DNA of 64,000 nt from Theobroma cacao (lineage: Eukaryota; Streptophyta; Magnoliopsida; Malvales; Malvaceae). Shown piece by piece: positions 1 to 11,589 of the stretch. The notes under the pieces are model-generated. The model did no database searches. It saw only the letters and a program-made list of their open reading frames with translations, and was not told the DNA's origin. The position numbers and the translations under genes are program-made. Location of the stretch: assembly GCF_000208745.1 (NCBI RefSeq), contig NC_030857.1, forward strand, positions 16,448,950 through 16,512,949, in the 5' to 3' direction. Position 1 is the stretch's first letter. The number at the start of each line of letters is the position of its first letter.

Positions 1-317
1 CTCTTCCTAGTAACTGGCTGCCTCGGTGATCTGAAAACATGAATTTGAAAATGGTGAGTATAAACCCATTGAGTGAACAAGGAAGGGAACAAACAACAAC
101 AACAAGGGAGAATTTTAAAATTCATGATGCACTTGTTTCAAAACAATGCAATTTGGTTCCATTCATATTAAAAACCCTTCATTTTAAACTTAACTCATTT
201 AGTCCTAAATGTTAGAAGTCCATGATCAGATATGGTAGCAAAGAAGTGGAAAAAATAGGCAGCAATTGGACAAGATAGGAGACAAAACAGAAAGTTTTTC
301 ATTACAGTAAGAATAAA

Positions 318-530
318 TTTCGCTGCAGCGAGTTTTCGACCAGTCTACCCCTTCAAACTAGAGAGTTTCCCGCTGCAGCAAGATTCGTTTTCGCTGCAAC
401 GAGATACTACAGTGACTATCTCACGGCAGCTAGATTCATTTTCGCTGCAACGAGAACCAGTTCTGGTGAAAGGTCCTCAAACCCGAGAGTTTCTAACTGC
501 AGCGAGCATGAATTTCGTTGCAGCGAAAAC
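318..530. repeat. Cluster of palindromic CGCTGCAGCG-like motifs
   Basis: About seven variants of the near-palindrome TTCGCTGCAGCGAG (with CTGCAACGAG and CTGCAGCAAG forms) occur within about 210 bp inside the left LTR. Their spacing is irregular. Confidence 0.75.
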
Positions 531-740
531 AGAGCAACAAGAGAAACATTTTTCCTCACTCAACAAAAAGCCATCCTGCTAAACTAACAAAATCAACATA
601 AAACTCATGAAAATTCTCAAAGTACAATGTGTCAAATTTCACATATATGTCAACCATATATCACATTCATGAGCTTTCATTTCATAAATCTAGATATGCA
701 TAATTACATAGACAAACATCAATATCATCATAATCACTCC

Positions 741-930
741 CGGCTCATGTACATCCCCCCACATCGTGCACATAGCCGGCACCATCATGTGCATCCCCCA
801 CATCGTGCACAATCAGTGCCATCGTGTACATCCCCCCACATCGTGCACACGGGCACTATCATCATCTATCTCTCACGCCACCATCATCACCGGCATGTGC
901 ATTCTCCACATCATGCACACACACGGTTAC
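741..930. repeat. Short tandem repeat, ACATCGTGCACA unit, 4 copies
   Basis: Four diverged units of about 40-50 bp each carry 'catgtacatcccc' followed by 'acatcgtgcaca'. They create a His/Pro-rich open frame (627-1001) that has no codon logic and is not taken as a gene. Confidence 0.75.
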
Positions 931-2748
931 AGTCATTATATACAATATCATTCATCATGCACAACACACACATATATATATATATCATCATAATACAATA
1001 GTGCATGAATCCATAGCAATCACATATTACAACATAAAACCATTTTTCAAAAGCTTGTTCCCAAGGCACTTATTTTCATGAAAAGCTTGGTAATTCATTC
1101 AAATGGGTGGCAATTTCATTATATTTCCCAAAACAAGTTTTGAAGGCAGTCCACTCACAAGTGTCGAAAATCGAGATTCCGGGTGCACTCGGACTAATAG
1201 TCCTCAAGCACAATTCCTTTGCCTTTTTCGGACGTCTCACTACCTTGACAAATAACAAAGTCGAGGAATTTACTATATTGTCCCTAAATTGATATAAACT
1301 AATTTAAATTACTAATGCTTGATATGTAAATGCAAAAATATGTCTGATTACCGCTTAATCACGGTATCGATTAAATTCGACCGATCACCCGATTAATCGG
1401 CGATTGTGTCCAAATCACCTCCAAATTAATTCATTTCTCCTCTAATACCTTAATTTACCACATACATTTAAATAAAGCCAAATTCAGCATTAGAACCCTC
1501 ACAGTTCCTTATAGAAAAATTTGGTCATTTGGTGCACTAGCATCGAATTTTTTTCTACATAACCGTTTCACCTTAATTCATCATTTTCCATGCCATTTTC
1601 CTTGAAATAAAAACAATCCCCCATTGATATTCAGCCCTCATGGTTCGGCCAACAAGGAACCCTAGAGAAATTGAATATTTCTTTTGTGTTTTTGTTCATA
1701 ACCATGCTTAACTATCCCTAAACACTAACATAGTCTAAAATCAAATTATTCCAACAACAATTCCTCTTCCATACCCATTTTTCAGAATTGAATTCATCAT
1801 GATAACTCAATATTCAACCATGGAAATCAAGAACAAAAGCATGGGTAAGCTAGGTATCAAGGAGAATTAAAGAAATTTTAACTTACCTAGCTTGTTTCCT
1901 TGATTTCTTCACTTTTTCTTTGAATTTCCACCTAGGTTTTCTTGTTTTTCCCTTTGTTCTTCCTTTTTTCTTGTTGCTGGTTGCCTAGGCCGAATATGGT
2001 GAGAGAATTGGGGATTTAATGGGCTGATTTCTATAGAAAATAATAAAATAATCAAGCATGCCATGTGTCACATGCTTATTGGCCCAATTTTTAACTTTTT
2101 GACTTTTTCTTCTTAATTTTCCACCACAAATATTCTGGTATTTATCCAATCCTACCACAATTAAAATCTCTTGGTCTTGACAAGTGCTGGGGCAAAAAAT
2201 TTATCAATTTGCCCCGAGAAAAAAAATTACGATTTTGCCCCTATACTCCGAAATGTATCGGAATCACATTATTTCTACTTTTCAACCTCAAATAACACTA
2301 ATATTGATCAATATTAACCAAATGGGGCAAAAATTGTTTTATAAAAATTTTCGTTTAGTCCTCTAGTGGTAAAATTACTATTTTGCCCTTGTACTCCAAA
2401 AATATCGAGAATTACAATTTTTCACTGCTAAACATCATTTTATACTCCAATAATCATAATTATATTTCATATAATTATTCTTGGTCAAATGTGATCAAAT
2501 CTTGACTAAAAATCTTCATTTTATCATCAAATGGTAAAATGACCGTTTTGTCCCTAATCGATCAATTTTCCTAATGGACTCCAAACTGGACCTTGAACTC
2601 CGAATCACTATTCTAAGTCATTCTATGAGTTTTAGAATTTTCAAATTCCTCTTAGAATTTCTATTTGAACTAGTTCAAGGCTCGATTTAACTTAGTTGTA
2701 CCACTCGGTACAATACCGTCTTTTAATCGAGCTTGACAGGGTCTCACA

Positions 2749-3260
2749 CTTTAAGCCCTTGTTTTGAAAACATTTAAGTTTAAGTAAGAAGGGTATAAGA
2801 AATGAATAGAAACTTTAAAAATTCTCCCCCTCAACTTATGCATGAAATTCTAACATGTTTTCAAAAAATTCAACTTTATTTAATACTAGAGCATTTCAAT
2901 GTGCTCATAAACGTTCCCTCCTCCCCCCCCTCCCCCTTTTTTTTTGTTATATAAAAAAGGAATAGAAATGTGAGCTTTAAGCACTTATACTCAAGAAATA
3001 ATGATTAGTAAAAATCATCAAGAATATATGAGCATTAAGATTAATAATAATTTCTAACCATTAATCCAAAGTCATGAAACATATTTCTATACAAATATTC
3101 AATTTAGAGATCAAGAAATATATCCATTCAACGTAGTTATAAAGCAATAGATCAAGATGCATTTCCAACCAATATATATTGAAGCAAAGTATAAGGAAAT
3201 ATATCCATTTAGCATAACTTGAAAATATTATCACATATTTATACCAAGAATGCCACACAA

Positions 3261-3295
<35 letters not shown>

Positions 3296-3559
3296 AGCAA
3301 AATCATGTGAGAATTACATCCTTTAAGTTCATGAAAGTCTAAAATATAAACATATGTAGTCAAGCATCCAAGTTACATAAATATAAACATGAGGATGGGA
3401 TGCATGAGTGAGTGAAGTGCAAGACATCCAAGACTAATGCTCTCCTTTGGCAAGGAGTTTTGCTAGGTAGGCTTCTATGGACTCTTGATGTTGGAGTATG
3501 CACTGAATGTTTTGATCGACACCCTCAAATTGTGTAGCCGTTGTGGGTCCCAAAGAGCG
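2749..3559. other. Retrotransposon-derived spacer, no gene
   Basis: AT-rich sequence between two LTRs. It contains a pyrimidine-rich run (about 2917-2945) and a 'ctccccctcaac' stretch whose complement looks like a Copia polypurine tract (about 2823). An open frame on the minus strand (3434-3718) crosses into the LTR at 3560 and matches no protein I recognise. Confidence 0.4.
3248..3294. repeat. (AC)n(AT)n microsatellite
   Basis: A run of CA dinucleotides passing directly into AT dinucleotides. Confidence 0.9.
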
Positions 3560-4269
3560 TGTTAGAGGGGAGGTGAATTCCACTTTTGGAATGACATGAA
3601 AATTCTTTCCAAGTAAAGAGCTGATTAAAGGAATTTGAAAATGGAAGTTTAAAACTTGCAAGAGGAATGATTTAAATGCTAAGAATAAGAAAAAAATAAA
3701 AGAAAGTACACAAAACACAATGATTTATAGTAGTTCGATCCCCTTAACCTATATCCATTAACTTGATCTCCCAATCAAGAATTTTCAAACCAATTCACTA
3801 AATCAGTGGAATTCTTAAGCTTCCACCAAGCTTTTACAATGGCTTTTCATAGGCTCAACCACAACCTTTAACAATGGTTTTTCCCGAGATTAACCAAAAC
3901 CCAAAATTAACTTTCTAAGGCTAAGTTAGAACCTATAACAACGACCAAGCTAACCTAAGTTTGATCTACCCCTTAGAGTGCCTCGCACACTCTAAGTAAA
4001 CGAGAAATGAAGAAAAATTAAGAAAAGATAAAGTACAAATGATCACTTAACTGATCTAAGTTGTACAAACTTAAGCTCAAACACTGTTTCAAAGGATGGG
4101 AATCAAATACAAGTGTAAAGAGAAGGTTTTTGGTCTTCTAAGCTCTAAATCACTTTGGATAACTTCTCTATCTGATTTTTGACTATTTGAGAGGCTTTAA
4201 ATATTTAAAAAGTCACTTCTAGCAGTTGGAGACTGAAACTAGCTATTTTTGGCTGTTATTTTACCCTTT

Positions 4270-4673
4270 TCTGCTTAAATTCAAATTTTCTGACAATGAG
4301 GTTTTAGCTTGTTAACCATACTTCTTAGTCAATTAAGTTTTCTCTGTCTCGTGGTCTACTTTACTCTGTTAATCAATTAACGGTAGCTTTAACTGATTCA
4401 CAACTTTCTATTTTAAGCACCTTCAAGTATTGTTTTTCACCAACCTCCATTCAACATACTAATACTCCCTTTAACTGATTAAAGCTTGTCTCCATTTATC
4501 CTTAATTGATTAAAATGGGCTCCAAAAAATTAAAAATTCTTAAACTTTAAATCTTTTGGTTTAGTGCCTTTGATGGTCATCAATATTTTGAATTTGAATT
4601 TTGGCACTTCTTAACACTTTATTTTTAACCTTTAACTAGTTAACTCTTTTCCTTTAACCGATTAAAAGGCTTT
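4270..4673. repeat. Cluster of TTAAnnRnTTAA palindromes (left half)
   Basis: Repeated variants such as 'gttaatcaattaac', 'ttaactgattaaag', 'ttaactagttaac' and 'ttaaccgattaaaag' occur. The series resumes at about 12140-12310 on the other side of the nested element, so the cluster predates the insertion. Confidence 0.7.
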
Positions 4674-4678
4674 TGTTT

Positions 4679-5205
4679 TGACGTCGAGGCGTTGTAAAAG
4701 ACACTTGGGCGTTGTGAAAGACACCAATCATGGCAAGGTTAAAAACCCCACTAAAGTGAACCACCAATCTTGGCAAGGTTAGAAAACCCCACTAAGGTGA
4801 AGAACAGCTAAAATCTCATTTTGGTTGGCTATGACAAAGATACTAAAACCTCTTACTCCTTAAAAAGAGCCTAGACAAATAAACACTCCTACTTAAGAAC
4901 TCTCAACTTGAATGTCGCATAACTAAGCCCAAGGGTCATATTTATAGTATTATAGGCCCACATCCTAACAAAACTCTACTTCATGTTATCTAATACAATT
5001 AGAATAGTTAACAAGAGACTTAAATAAAATAGATATTCTATTCCTAAATACAATATGACTAGCCTAATTAAATAATAATTCTTAAAAGTATTAAAATCTT
5101 AATAAAAATAAGAAAAGAATTTCAATCTAAATAAAATAAAGAAAATAAATCCTAGATCAACTAAAATTAGAAAAACTAAATAAAATACTAGATGCTCTTG
5201 CGTCA
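4679..5205 (-). repeat. 3' LTR of the Ty3/gypsy element
   Basis: It is collinear with 11590-12126, sharing the 'gttgtaaaagacac' and 'cactcctacttaagaa' segments. It ends ...GCGTCA and is preceded by the duplication TGTTT. Confidence 0.9.
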
Positions 5206-5248
5206 TTCTCCTCGGGTCAGGAAAAGACTCAACTCCAATGAGTAGGCC

Positions 5249-5578
5249 TTAACATAATTCTTGTAAATTTTTGGATCCACATACTACCATGGTCCACATC
5301 AACCATTGGAACAATTCATCCATTGTTTTGAAGTTTGTCTTCCATTCATCTCCAAGTCGCATTCTAATTTGATGATAACCATTACGCAGATCGATTTTAG
5401 AGAAGATAATAGCACCATGCAATTGATCTAACAAATCATCAAGTCTAGGAATGGGAAAACAATACTTGATGGTGATTTTGTTCACGACACGACTATCAAT
5501 GCACATATGCCATGTTCTATCTTTTTTTGGAAGTAATAAAGCAGGAACAGCACGTAGGCTAACACTTTCTGTTACCAA
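5249..5578 (-). pseudogene. Truncated Ty3/gypsy reverse transcriptase
   Basis: The 109-residue frame carries the N-terminal RT block: [20 protein letters not shown], then INK-like [37 protein letters not shown] and DEWKTNFKT. These are motifs 1-3 of Ty3/gypsy RT. The sequence then jumps to unrelated residues ('[14 protein letters not shown]') just before the 3' LTR. The YXDD catalytic box, RNase H and integrase are absent because of an internal deletion. It cannot encode an active enzyme. Confidence 0.9.
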
Positions 5579-5990
5579 GCCTTTCTCTAAAAGTTGTTTG
5601 ACTTGATCTTGTAACTCCTTATGCTCTTGGGACTCATGCGATAAACAAGCTTGTTTGCAATTACAGAACTAGGGATGAAATCAATGGCATGCTGAAAATC
5701 TCACATTGGTGGCAGTCCATGGTGTATCTCATTAGGTACAACATCACAAAACTCCTCAATTATGCGTTTGACATCTTTGGATAAGGGTGAAGATACTTCA
5801 TTCTGCTCACAACCAATAAAAGTTATAAAAGACTTGATTCACAATAAGCTTTGTTTAAGCCAAACACAGTGATGAGTGCTTTATCTTCCTCTTGTCTCTT
5901 TGATCTATCTTCTAGCTTTAATGGAGTCAACATAATTTTTACTCCATTCTTAATGAAGGAATAAGTATTCTTGTATCCATCATGGTGAGC

Positions 5991-6440
5991 TCAACGATCA
6001 TATTGCCATGAGCATCCCAACAACAAGTGGCATGCATCTATTGGGATAATATCACACCAAATTTCATCTTCATACTTATTTCCAATAGAGAATTGAACAC
6101 AACAATGCTTTGTTATCTTAACTTCATTTCGTTTTCTCAACCATTTTAGCTTGTAAGGATGAGGATGTACTTCAGTTGGAAGTTTCAACTTTTTTCGCCA
6201 TGTCGTTGGCAACAACATTCCCATAACTTCCACTATCAATAATGACATTACAAACCTTCCCTTAAGATGTGCACCTTGCATAGAATATGTTGTGACAAAG
6301 CCAATTTTCATCTTCAATCATAATAGCAGTATTGAGGTTATGACAAACAACAAGAGCTTCTCCATGGTTAGCAGAAACTTCTTCTATCTCTTCGTTGTTG
6401 AATATTTCTAGCCCATCATGTACTTCTTCTAGGCTAGGTT
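5991..6440 (-). pseudogene. Ty3/gypsy aspartic protease region, frameshifted
   Basis: In broken frames the minus strand encodes an 'NIFYARC' segment, the aspartic protease motif IIDSGSYGNVV (about 6220-6255), and further on HPHPYKLKWL and 'CDIIPIDACHLLLGCSWQYDR'. This order is that of the retropepsin domain upstream of RT in Ty3/gypsy Pol. At least one frameshift separates the DSG motif from the downstream part, so it is non-functional. Confidence 0.85.
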
Positions 6441-6461
6441 TTTCCATAACTTCTTCTTCAA

Positions 6462-7010
6462 CTAAGGAGATAATTCTTTGATTCGGACAATCGGAAGCAA
6501 TATGCCCAAATCCTTAACATTTAAAGCACTTTTTTTTACATTAGAAGCACGAGTAGAAGTAGTTTCTTTATCATTATTGTTTGCAGTTTTGGAAAAGTTT
6601 ATCTTTGAAGATGGAATAGTTGTTGAACTTTGACTTCCATGGTTTGAGATAGATTCCTGTTGTCTAGATGAACTCACTGAGCTTTTCCATGATTGTTGTT
6701 TCTCAACCTTTAATGCTAATCTAATGACATCATATAAGTTCCAGTATGGTTGTAGTTGAACAACATCTGCAATTTCAACATTGAGACCCTCAAGATAACG
6801 AGCTACAGTTTGTTTTTCAGGTTCATGTACATCGCACTTTAAGCGAAGTTGTTTGAACTCCATTGTATATTTTTCCACTGACATTGTTTTTTGCCTTAAG
6901 TTAAGAAATTTGATAAAAATTTCTTGTCAATAATGCTCAGGAAGGAACTTACGATTGAGTTTTTGACCCATATTATCCCATGTTCTGATATTGTTGCGGC
7001 CTTCTCTTTC
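6462..7010 (-). pseudogene. Ty3/gypsy gag, C-terminal part with CCHC zinc knuckle
   Basis: The frame starting at 6884 reads MSVEKYTMEFKQLRLKCDVH and 'GLNVEIADVVQLQPYWNL', typical of the retrotransposon gag domain. The complement of 6481-6533 encodes a C-x2-C-x4-H-x4-C knuckle in which one residue between the second Cys and the Gly is a TAA stop. At 7011-7015 the gag frame is interrupted by the inserted solo LTR and continues at 11027. Confidence 0.9.
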
Positions 7011-9529
7011 TCATTTGTAACACCTCGTACCCTCGTATAGAAGCCCATACGACCTTATCAACAAGATAAAGGGTCAATTGAAGTAAATTTAAATACCAAA
7101 GAGCGGAGACAAGTGGAAAAGAATATTTTAAAATAAAATATTATTTATTAATAAAATAATATTAAAATATTAATATTTATCTATTATTGAAATTAGTCAT
7201 GAAGAAGGACTATATGACTAATTTAAGTGGGGGACAAGAAATAAGAAAGAATTTAGAAGAAAAATGACGTAAGTAGGGCCCGCGTGCCTTTATTTAATAA
7301 AGTAAGAAAGGGTAAGTATATATTTAAATATTATGGTGACACCTTGGTGAAGTGTAAATTTGATATTTTATTTGTACAACTGTAAAGGAAAAAAGATAGA
7401 AGGAAATTGAAATTGAAGAAATGTTCGAAGGACCAAATTGTAAAGGATGAAAAGTTTGGAGGGTCGAATGGTAAATAAGGAAAAATTTGAGGACTTATGT
7501 GCAATTTCAACGTCTGAAGATAAATGAAAATCAACTAACCAAGGAAGATTAGATTAGGTGGGAGGATGGAATATGCATGTAACAAATACTATTACAAGCA
7601 AAGATATGCATGCAAGGATATACTTGTAGTGGGGAACATGTGGGACCCTCACCATGTGACAAACAAAAAGGTAAAAGATAAATGAATAAGATAACACATG
7701 TATGTGGATTTTTAAAGATTAAAAGAATGCATGAAGGATTCATGCATGATGGACACTTGATGACAATTACACTAAAAGAAAAGAAAATGTATTTGCATGT
7801 AATGTCATTGGCCAAGGAGGAGGCCAAATAGAAATCAAGGTGGGAAAGTTGCATGAAAAAACATTGGACATAAATAAAGTAGCAATTAAGTGGAAATAAA
7901 TTAAAGAACGGTTATGGATAGTAAAGGAGGATTTTTAACCAATGTGGAAGAAAAGAAATTGGTGCATGAAAACCCATTGGTTGGCACAATGGCCAAGTGA
8001 AAATAAAAGGTGAATGTGTGCATGTATTGTGATTGGTTAAATGGGTGGCCATAAAAATACCAAGATTCAAGAGTAAAAGATAAAAGGGAATTGGTCTTGG
8101 TGAGACTTGAGAGAGAGTCGGCCATTGAAAGAGGAAAAGAAAGAAGAAAGTGCCTTTGAGAAGCTCCACCCGATAAGAAGAAAAAAAGAAAGAAAAAGAG
8201 AGGAAGGTGGGAATGGCTCGGGTTGTGAGGATTCCTTCCTTTATCTTGTAGAGTTGTGATATTCTACTACCCAAAGAGTCTTCAACATTCAAGAGAGAAA
8301 CCGTGGAGTGTTGATGGAGGTGTAAAGCTTGGTTTCAAGATACAAGAGAAACAAGTTAAGGATTGTGGTTTTCGCTTGAATGTTCTTTGAAAATGGGTTG
8401 GTAACTATAAGAAATGTTTTGTGGCAGCAAAGATTAGCTTGATTGGAGAAGATTTAGTGACATGCAAGCCATCAAACTCTTAAATGCATGAGGGATTCAA
8501 AGTGAAAGAGAAACGGTAAGCTTGGTATTGTGTTTTAAGACCTATAGTTGGTAAAATCATTAAGAAAATAATTTGTGCATAATGTTGGCAGCTTGGTGAT
8601 TGGAGCTTTGGAAGAATATTGAGATTGCATGCAAAATCCAAGCCATCACAAAAGATAAGGCATGCAATGTGAAATGATTGTGTGATGCCTTAAGTACGGT
8701 TAGGAAACAATTATGCTAGTTCAAAGCTTGAAGATATAATTGTGGGTATATGTTGTTTTGAAAGATTTAAAAAGTTAAGAATGTTGGTGTAACATGAAAG
8801 GAAATTGATATTGTGCTTAGTAGCAGCATGTTAAATGTGAATAATGGTGCATATAAGCTTAGAATATACTTATTGAAATTGGATTTATAGTTGCTGCCAT
8901 ATATGTGATTAATAGTATGAAAATAAAAGTTTGAATATGATAAATATCATTAGAAAGATTGATATGGGTATTTGAAGTCATAAACAAGATGCAGGGTTTA
9001 TGTAATTCAAAGTTCACACTAAGGATTTAGTGTAAACGGTTATCTCTTAAGAATAAGAGATGAAAGTATAGAATTAAATACGAACAGCAAGTGTAGAATA
9101 TAATGGCAGCAAAGCTCATTAAATGCATTGGATTGAAATGATGTCAAAAAGTTGACAAAGCAAGGATTATTGCTGCAAGCATAAAGTAAGCGTTTGAGGA
9201 AATATTAGTGGCGAAGTAATATCCCGCCATTGTAAGGGTGTCTATTTCAAAAGTTCCATAAACTATATATTGATATACGTTTAACAAACGTTGCTGGTTT
9301 CCTTTAAATGCAATTGTGGATAGCATTAGTTGTTACCCTCGGTAGGTGATTTTTAAATGGATTTGTAATCAATTATATTGTTTTTGTAAAAAGCATGAGT
9401 TGCTAGAAAATGATAAGTGATTTGAATACATAGTTTGTAATGATTTATACACTGCTATTGTGGAAAGCATGAGCTGGTAGAAACGATAGGCAATTGTGGA
9501 TGCAAATTGATTTGGAAGTTATTTATGTA

Positions 9530-9565
<36 letters not shown>
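9530..9565. repeat. (TA)n microsatellite
   Basis: An uninterrupted run of TA dinucleotides inside the 4.0-kb LTR. Confidence 0.95.
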
Positions 9566-9568
<3 letters not shown>

Positions 9569-9943
9569 AAGTGTTTTAGAAATCGGGAAACAAGCCCTTT
9601 TGCAATGTTTTGCATCAAATCCATGCCTTGTATCTTTGTATGACGTGCATAGTTGAATGTACTTGTTAAATGGTTTAATGCAAACTTTTGAGACCCGATT
9701 TTAGTTCAATCTTTATACAAATGTTTACACCATGCATTTTAATGTGAAAGCAATTTGAAAGGTTATCGAACCTTGTTTTCAAATGATTTAAAGCAAAAGT
9801 CTCAAAAACCTTAATTTGGTTTTGAAAACGGTTTTGACAAACCGAGAGCATCGAGAGTAGGTTAAATGTCACATCGAGATAATGTGACCGTTGTGCACAA
9901 TTGAGCTTTAGCTAGAGAACCTTTGGGTCGCCTATGGGTTGTT

Positions 9944-10030
9944 AAACGTGGTTTGGCCACGATCTGTTATCATCCGTGGCAAGGCCACGGGTTGTTGTAC
10001 GTGGCAAGGCCACAAGTTGATATACGTAGT
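9944..10030. repeat. CGTGGCAAGGCCAC short palindromic repeat
   Basis: Three variants of GTGG-N4/5-CCAC occur in about 85 bp. Each is a small hairpin with a 4-bp stem. They sit inside the solo LTR. Confidence 0.7.
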
Positions 10031-11026
10031 TGCAACTGCATGATTTCTCCAATGTTGACCAACATCGTTAAAACTACCATGGTTATGGGAATCCGTTGGA
10101 TGGGGGCCTCTCGAATTGTTATTACGTGGAAGAGGGTTCACGGATTGATTATCTATGATTACTTACTTGAGAGCCTTGAGAGTTTTTAGACTCGTACTCT
10201 TTTGCATGGTGAAGAGTTAATATTTTTTCGCAGCTCCCTTATTTCATTGAAAGTTTCAGTGCTTTATAAGTTGATTATGAGTTGATATGCGTGGATGTAC
10301 ACAATTATTTTTACATGCCACACATTTTGGGAGCGTGCATGCTTTTATATGGTTATTGTACTTTTGAACGAAATAGATGATTTCAATAATTGAAATTTAT
10401 TTTACTACGCTTTGTTTTCGGCATTGTTTGCCCAGGAAAGTATTGCACTATGATTTTTATGAAATTATTTTTACAAGGCACAAACACCTTATTTGTTATG
10501 TGGTTTTAGCTTCATACTCTCATTTTACTATTCAAATTATCTATTCTAAGCTTGTTTCCCATCTATGCCCTGCTCACAAAGCTAATGATCACTGAGTCTA
10601 TGAGACTCACCTCTTTATCTCCCTTTTGCAAACAGTGATCAGCCTAGCGTGCATTCATCGGCACTTATTGTCCACCGCGGATAGGCAAAGGCATCTCATA
10701 GCACTTTATTCTGAGTCACTCCACTACTAGAGGTCAATTGTTCATAGCATAATTGTTTGTAAATAGTGTTAATATAAATGTACAATTGGAGATTTTAGAC
10801 TATAATGTATTCTTACAATTACGGTGAATAATGGTTAAGATAACTTATTACGACTTTTGTTCAAATCATATTACAAAGAGTTATACGGTTCAAAATAATT
10901 TCATAGATTGATGGCATGAATATGAAGTAATAACTAAAGTTTCAATTAAAGCTTGTTCGGGACTTGGCAAGTTCTCCCGCAAGACTCGGACGCCGATAGT
11001 GATCAAGGAGCGGTCATTACATCATT

Positions 11027-11400
11027 GCCTTTTGAGATTTTCCCACCAAATAGAAGCATGCTTCTTCAATTTAATTACCACAAGCTTCACACATATTTCA
11101 TCGAGAATATCTTTAAGCTCGAAAACTCTTTCCACTGTGCAAAGCTAGTTAAGGAAGTCATCAGGATGAAGTCTTCCTTCAAACTCAGGAATGTCGACTT
11201 TGATTCCCAAATCTTTGGTAACAACAGTTCTCAAGTGACGAATAAGTACTTCTTCATCAGAGGACGAATTTTGATGAAATAGGTTGGTGTCATTTTCTTC
11301 ATCACTAGAGCTACTATTGTTGATTTGAGCATCACATATTGCGAGTTACTCTTGTAATTCTTGAATTTGCTGACATGGTTCTGCAATCTCGATCTCGTGA
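11027..11400 (-). pseudogene. Ty3/gypsy gag, N-terminal part
   Basis: The complement encodes, with interruptions, segments matching the gag domain: an acidic serine stretch (SSSDEE), 'TKDLGIKVDIPEFEG', 'DDFLNWLSTVERVFELKD', and finally 'HASIWWENLKRQ' at the insertion point of the solo LTR (11026). It is the 5' half of the gag gene continued at 7010. Confidence 0.85.
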
Positions 11401-11570
11401 TCATCTCTTGGACAATTTTGGCATCTTGGTGGCATTTTATTATATGGTGATGACGATTTGGTGATGTAGAAAAAAAAGATGATATAACTATAAAGCAATA
11501 AATAAAATCACCAGAACAAGGAGTATTGAAACTCGATAGTGAACCTGAACTATGCAGTGAATAATGATTC

Positions 11571-11588
11571 TCCCACTCTAATACCAAA
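11571..11588 (-). other. Primer-binding site of the Ty3/gypsy element
   Basis: One base beyond the 5' LTR the minus strand reads TTTGGTATTAGAGTGGG. It is close to the TGGTATCAGAGC complement of the initiator tRNA-Met 3' end. Confidence 0.65.
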
Positions 11589-11589
11589 C

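Larger units (their letters stand above)
1..2748 (-). mobile_element. Long LTR (probably solo), minus orientation, left end cut by the window
   Basis: On the minus strand the LTR starts with TGTGAGACCCTGTCAAGC at 2748 and soon reads a 'GGTATTGTACCGAGTGGTAC' block. The same block occurs just inside the 5' ends of the elements at 16806 and 22419. Near the window start (about 50-80) there is a match to the 'actcattgggtttgtaaaaactcacc' zone, which in the 16806 copy lies about 650 bp before the LTR end. So most of an LTR is present and only its last few hundred bases are outside the window. No coding frame of a retrotransposon protein is visible. A flanking duplication cannot be tested. Family assignment (Ty3/gypsy-type long LTR) is inferred from length and TG...CA ends. 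Confidence 0.6.
7016..11021 (+). mobile_element. 4.0-kb solo LTR, TGTAACACC...GTCATTACA, TSD TCATT
   Basis: The element starts TGTAACACCTCGTACCC and ends GGAGCGGTCATTACA. It is flanked by an exact TCATT duplication (7011-7015 and 11022-11026). Removing it with one copy of the duplication restores the gag reading around a WWENLK motif. There is no internal coding region or primer site, so a solo LTR is the simplest reading. It contains a TA microsatellite and a GTGGCAAGGCCAC repeat. A 'cactgagtctatgagactcacc' block near 10590 resembles the corresponding block of the other long LTRs in this window. Confidence 0.85.

Noticed and set aside
627..1001. 124-codon His/Pro/Ile-rich open frame on the plus strand
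   Set aside because: Produced by the ACATCGTGCACA tandem repeat in an LTR; two shifted frames of it are open as well. There is no protein-like pattern.
3434..3718. 94-codon minus frame as a gene
   Set aside because: It straddles the end of an LTR (3560), so its two halves belong to different sequences.
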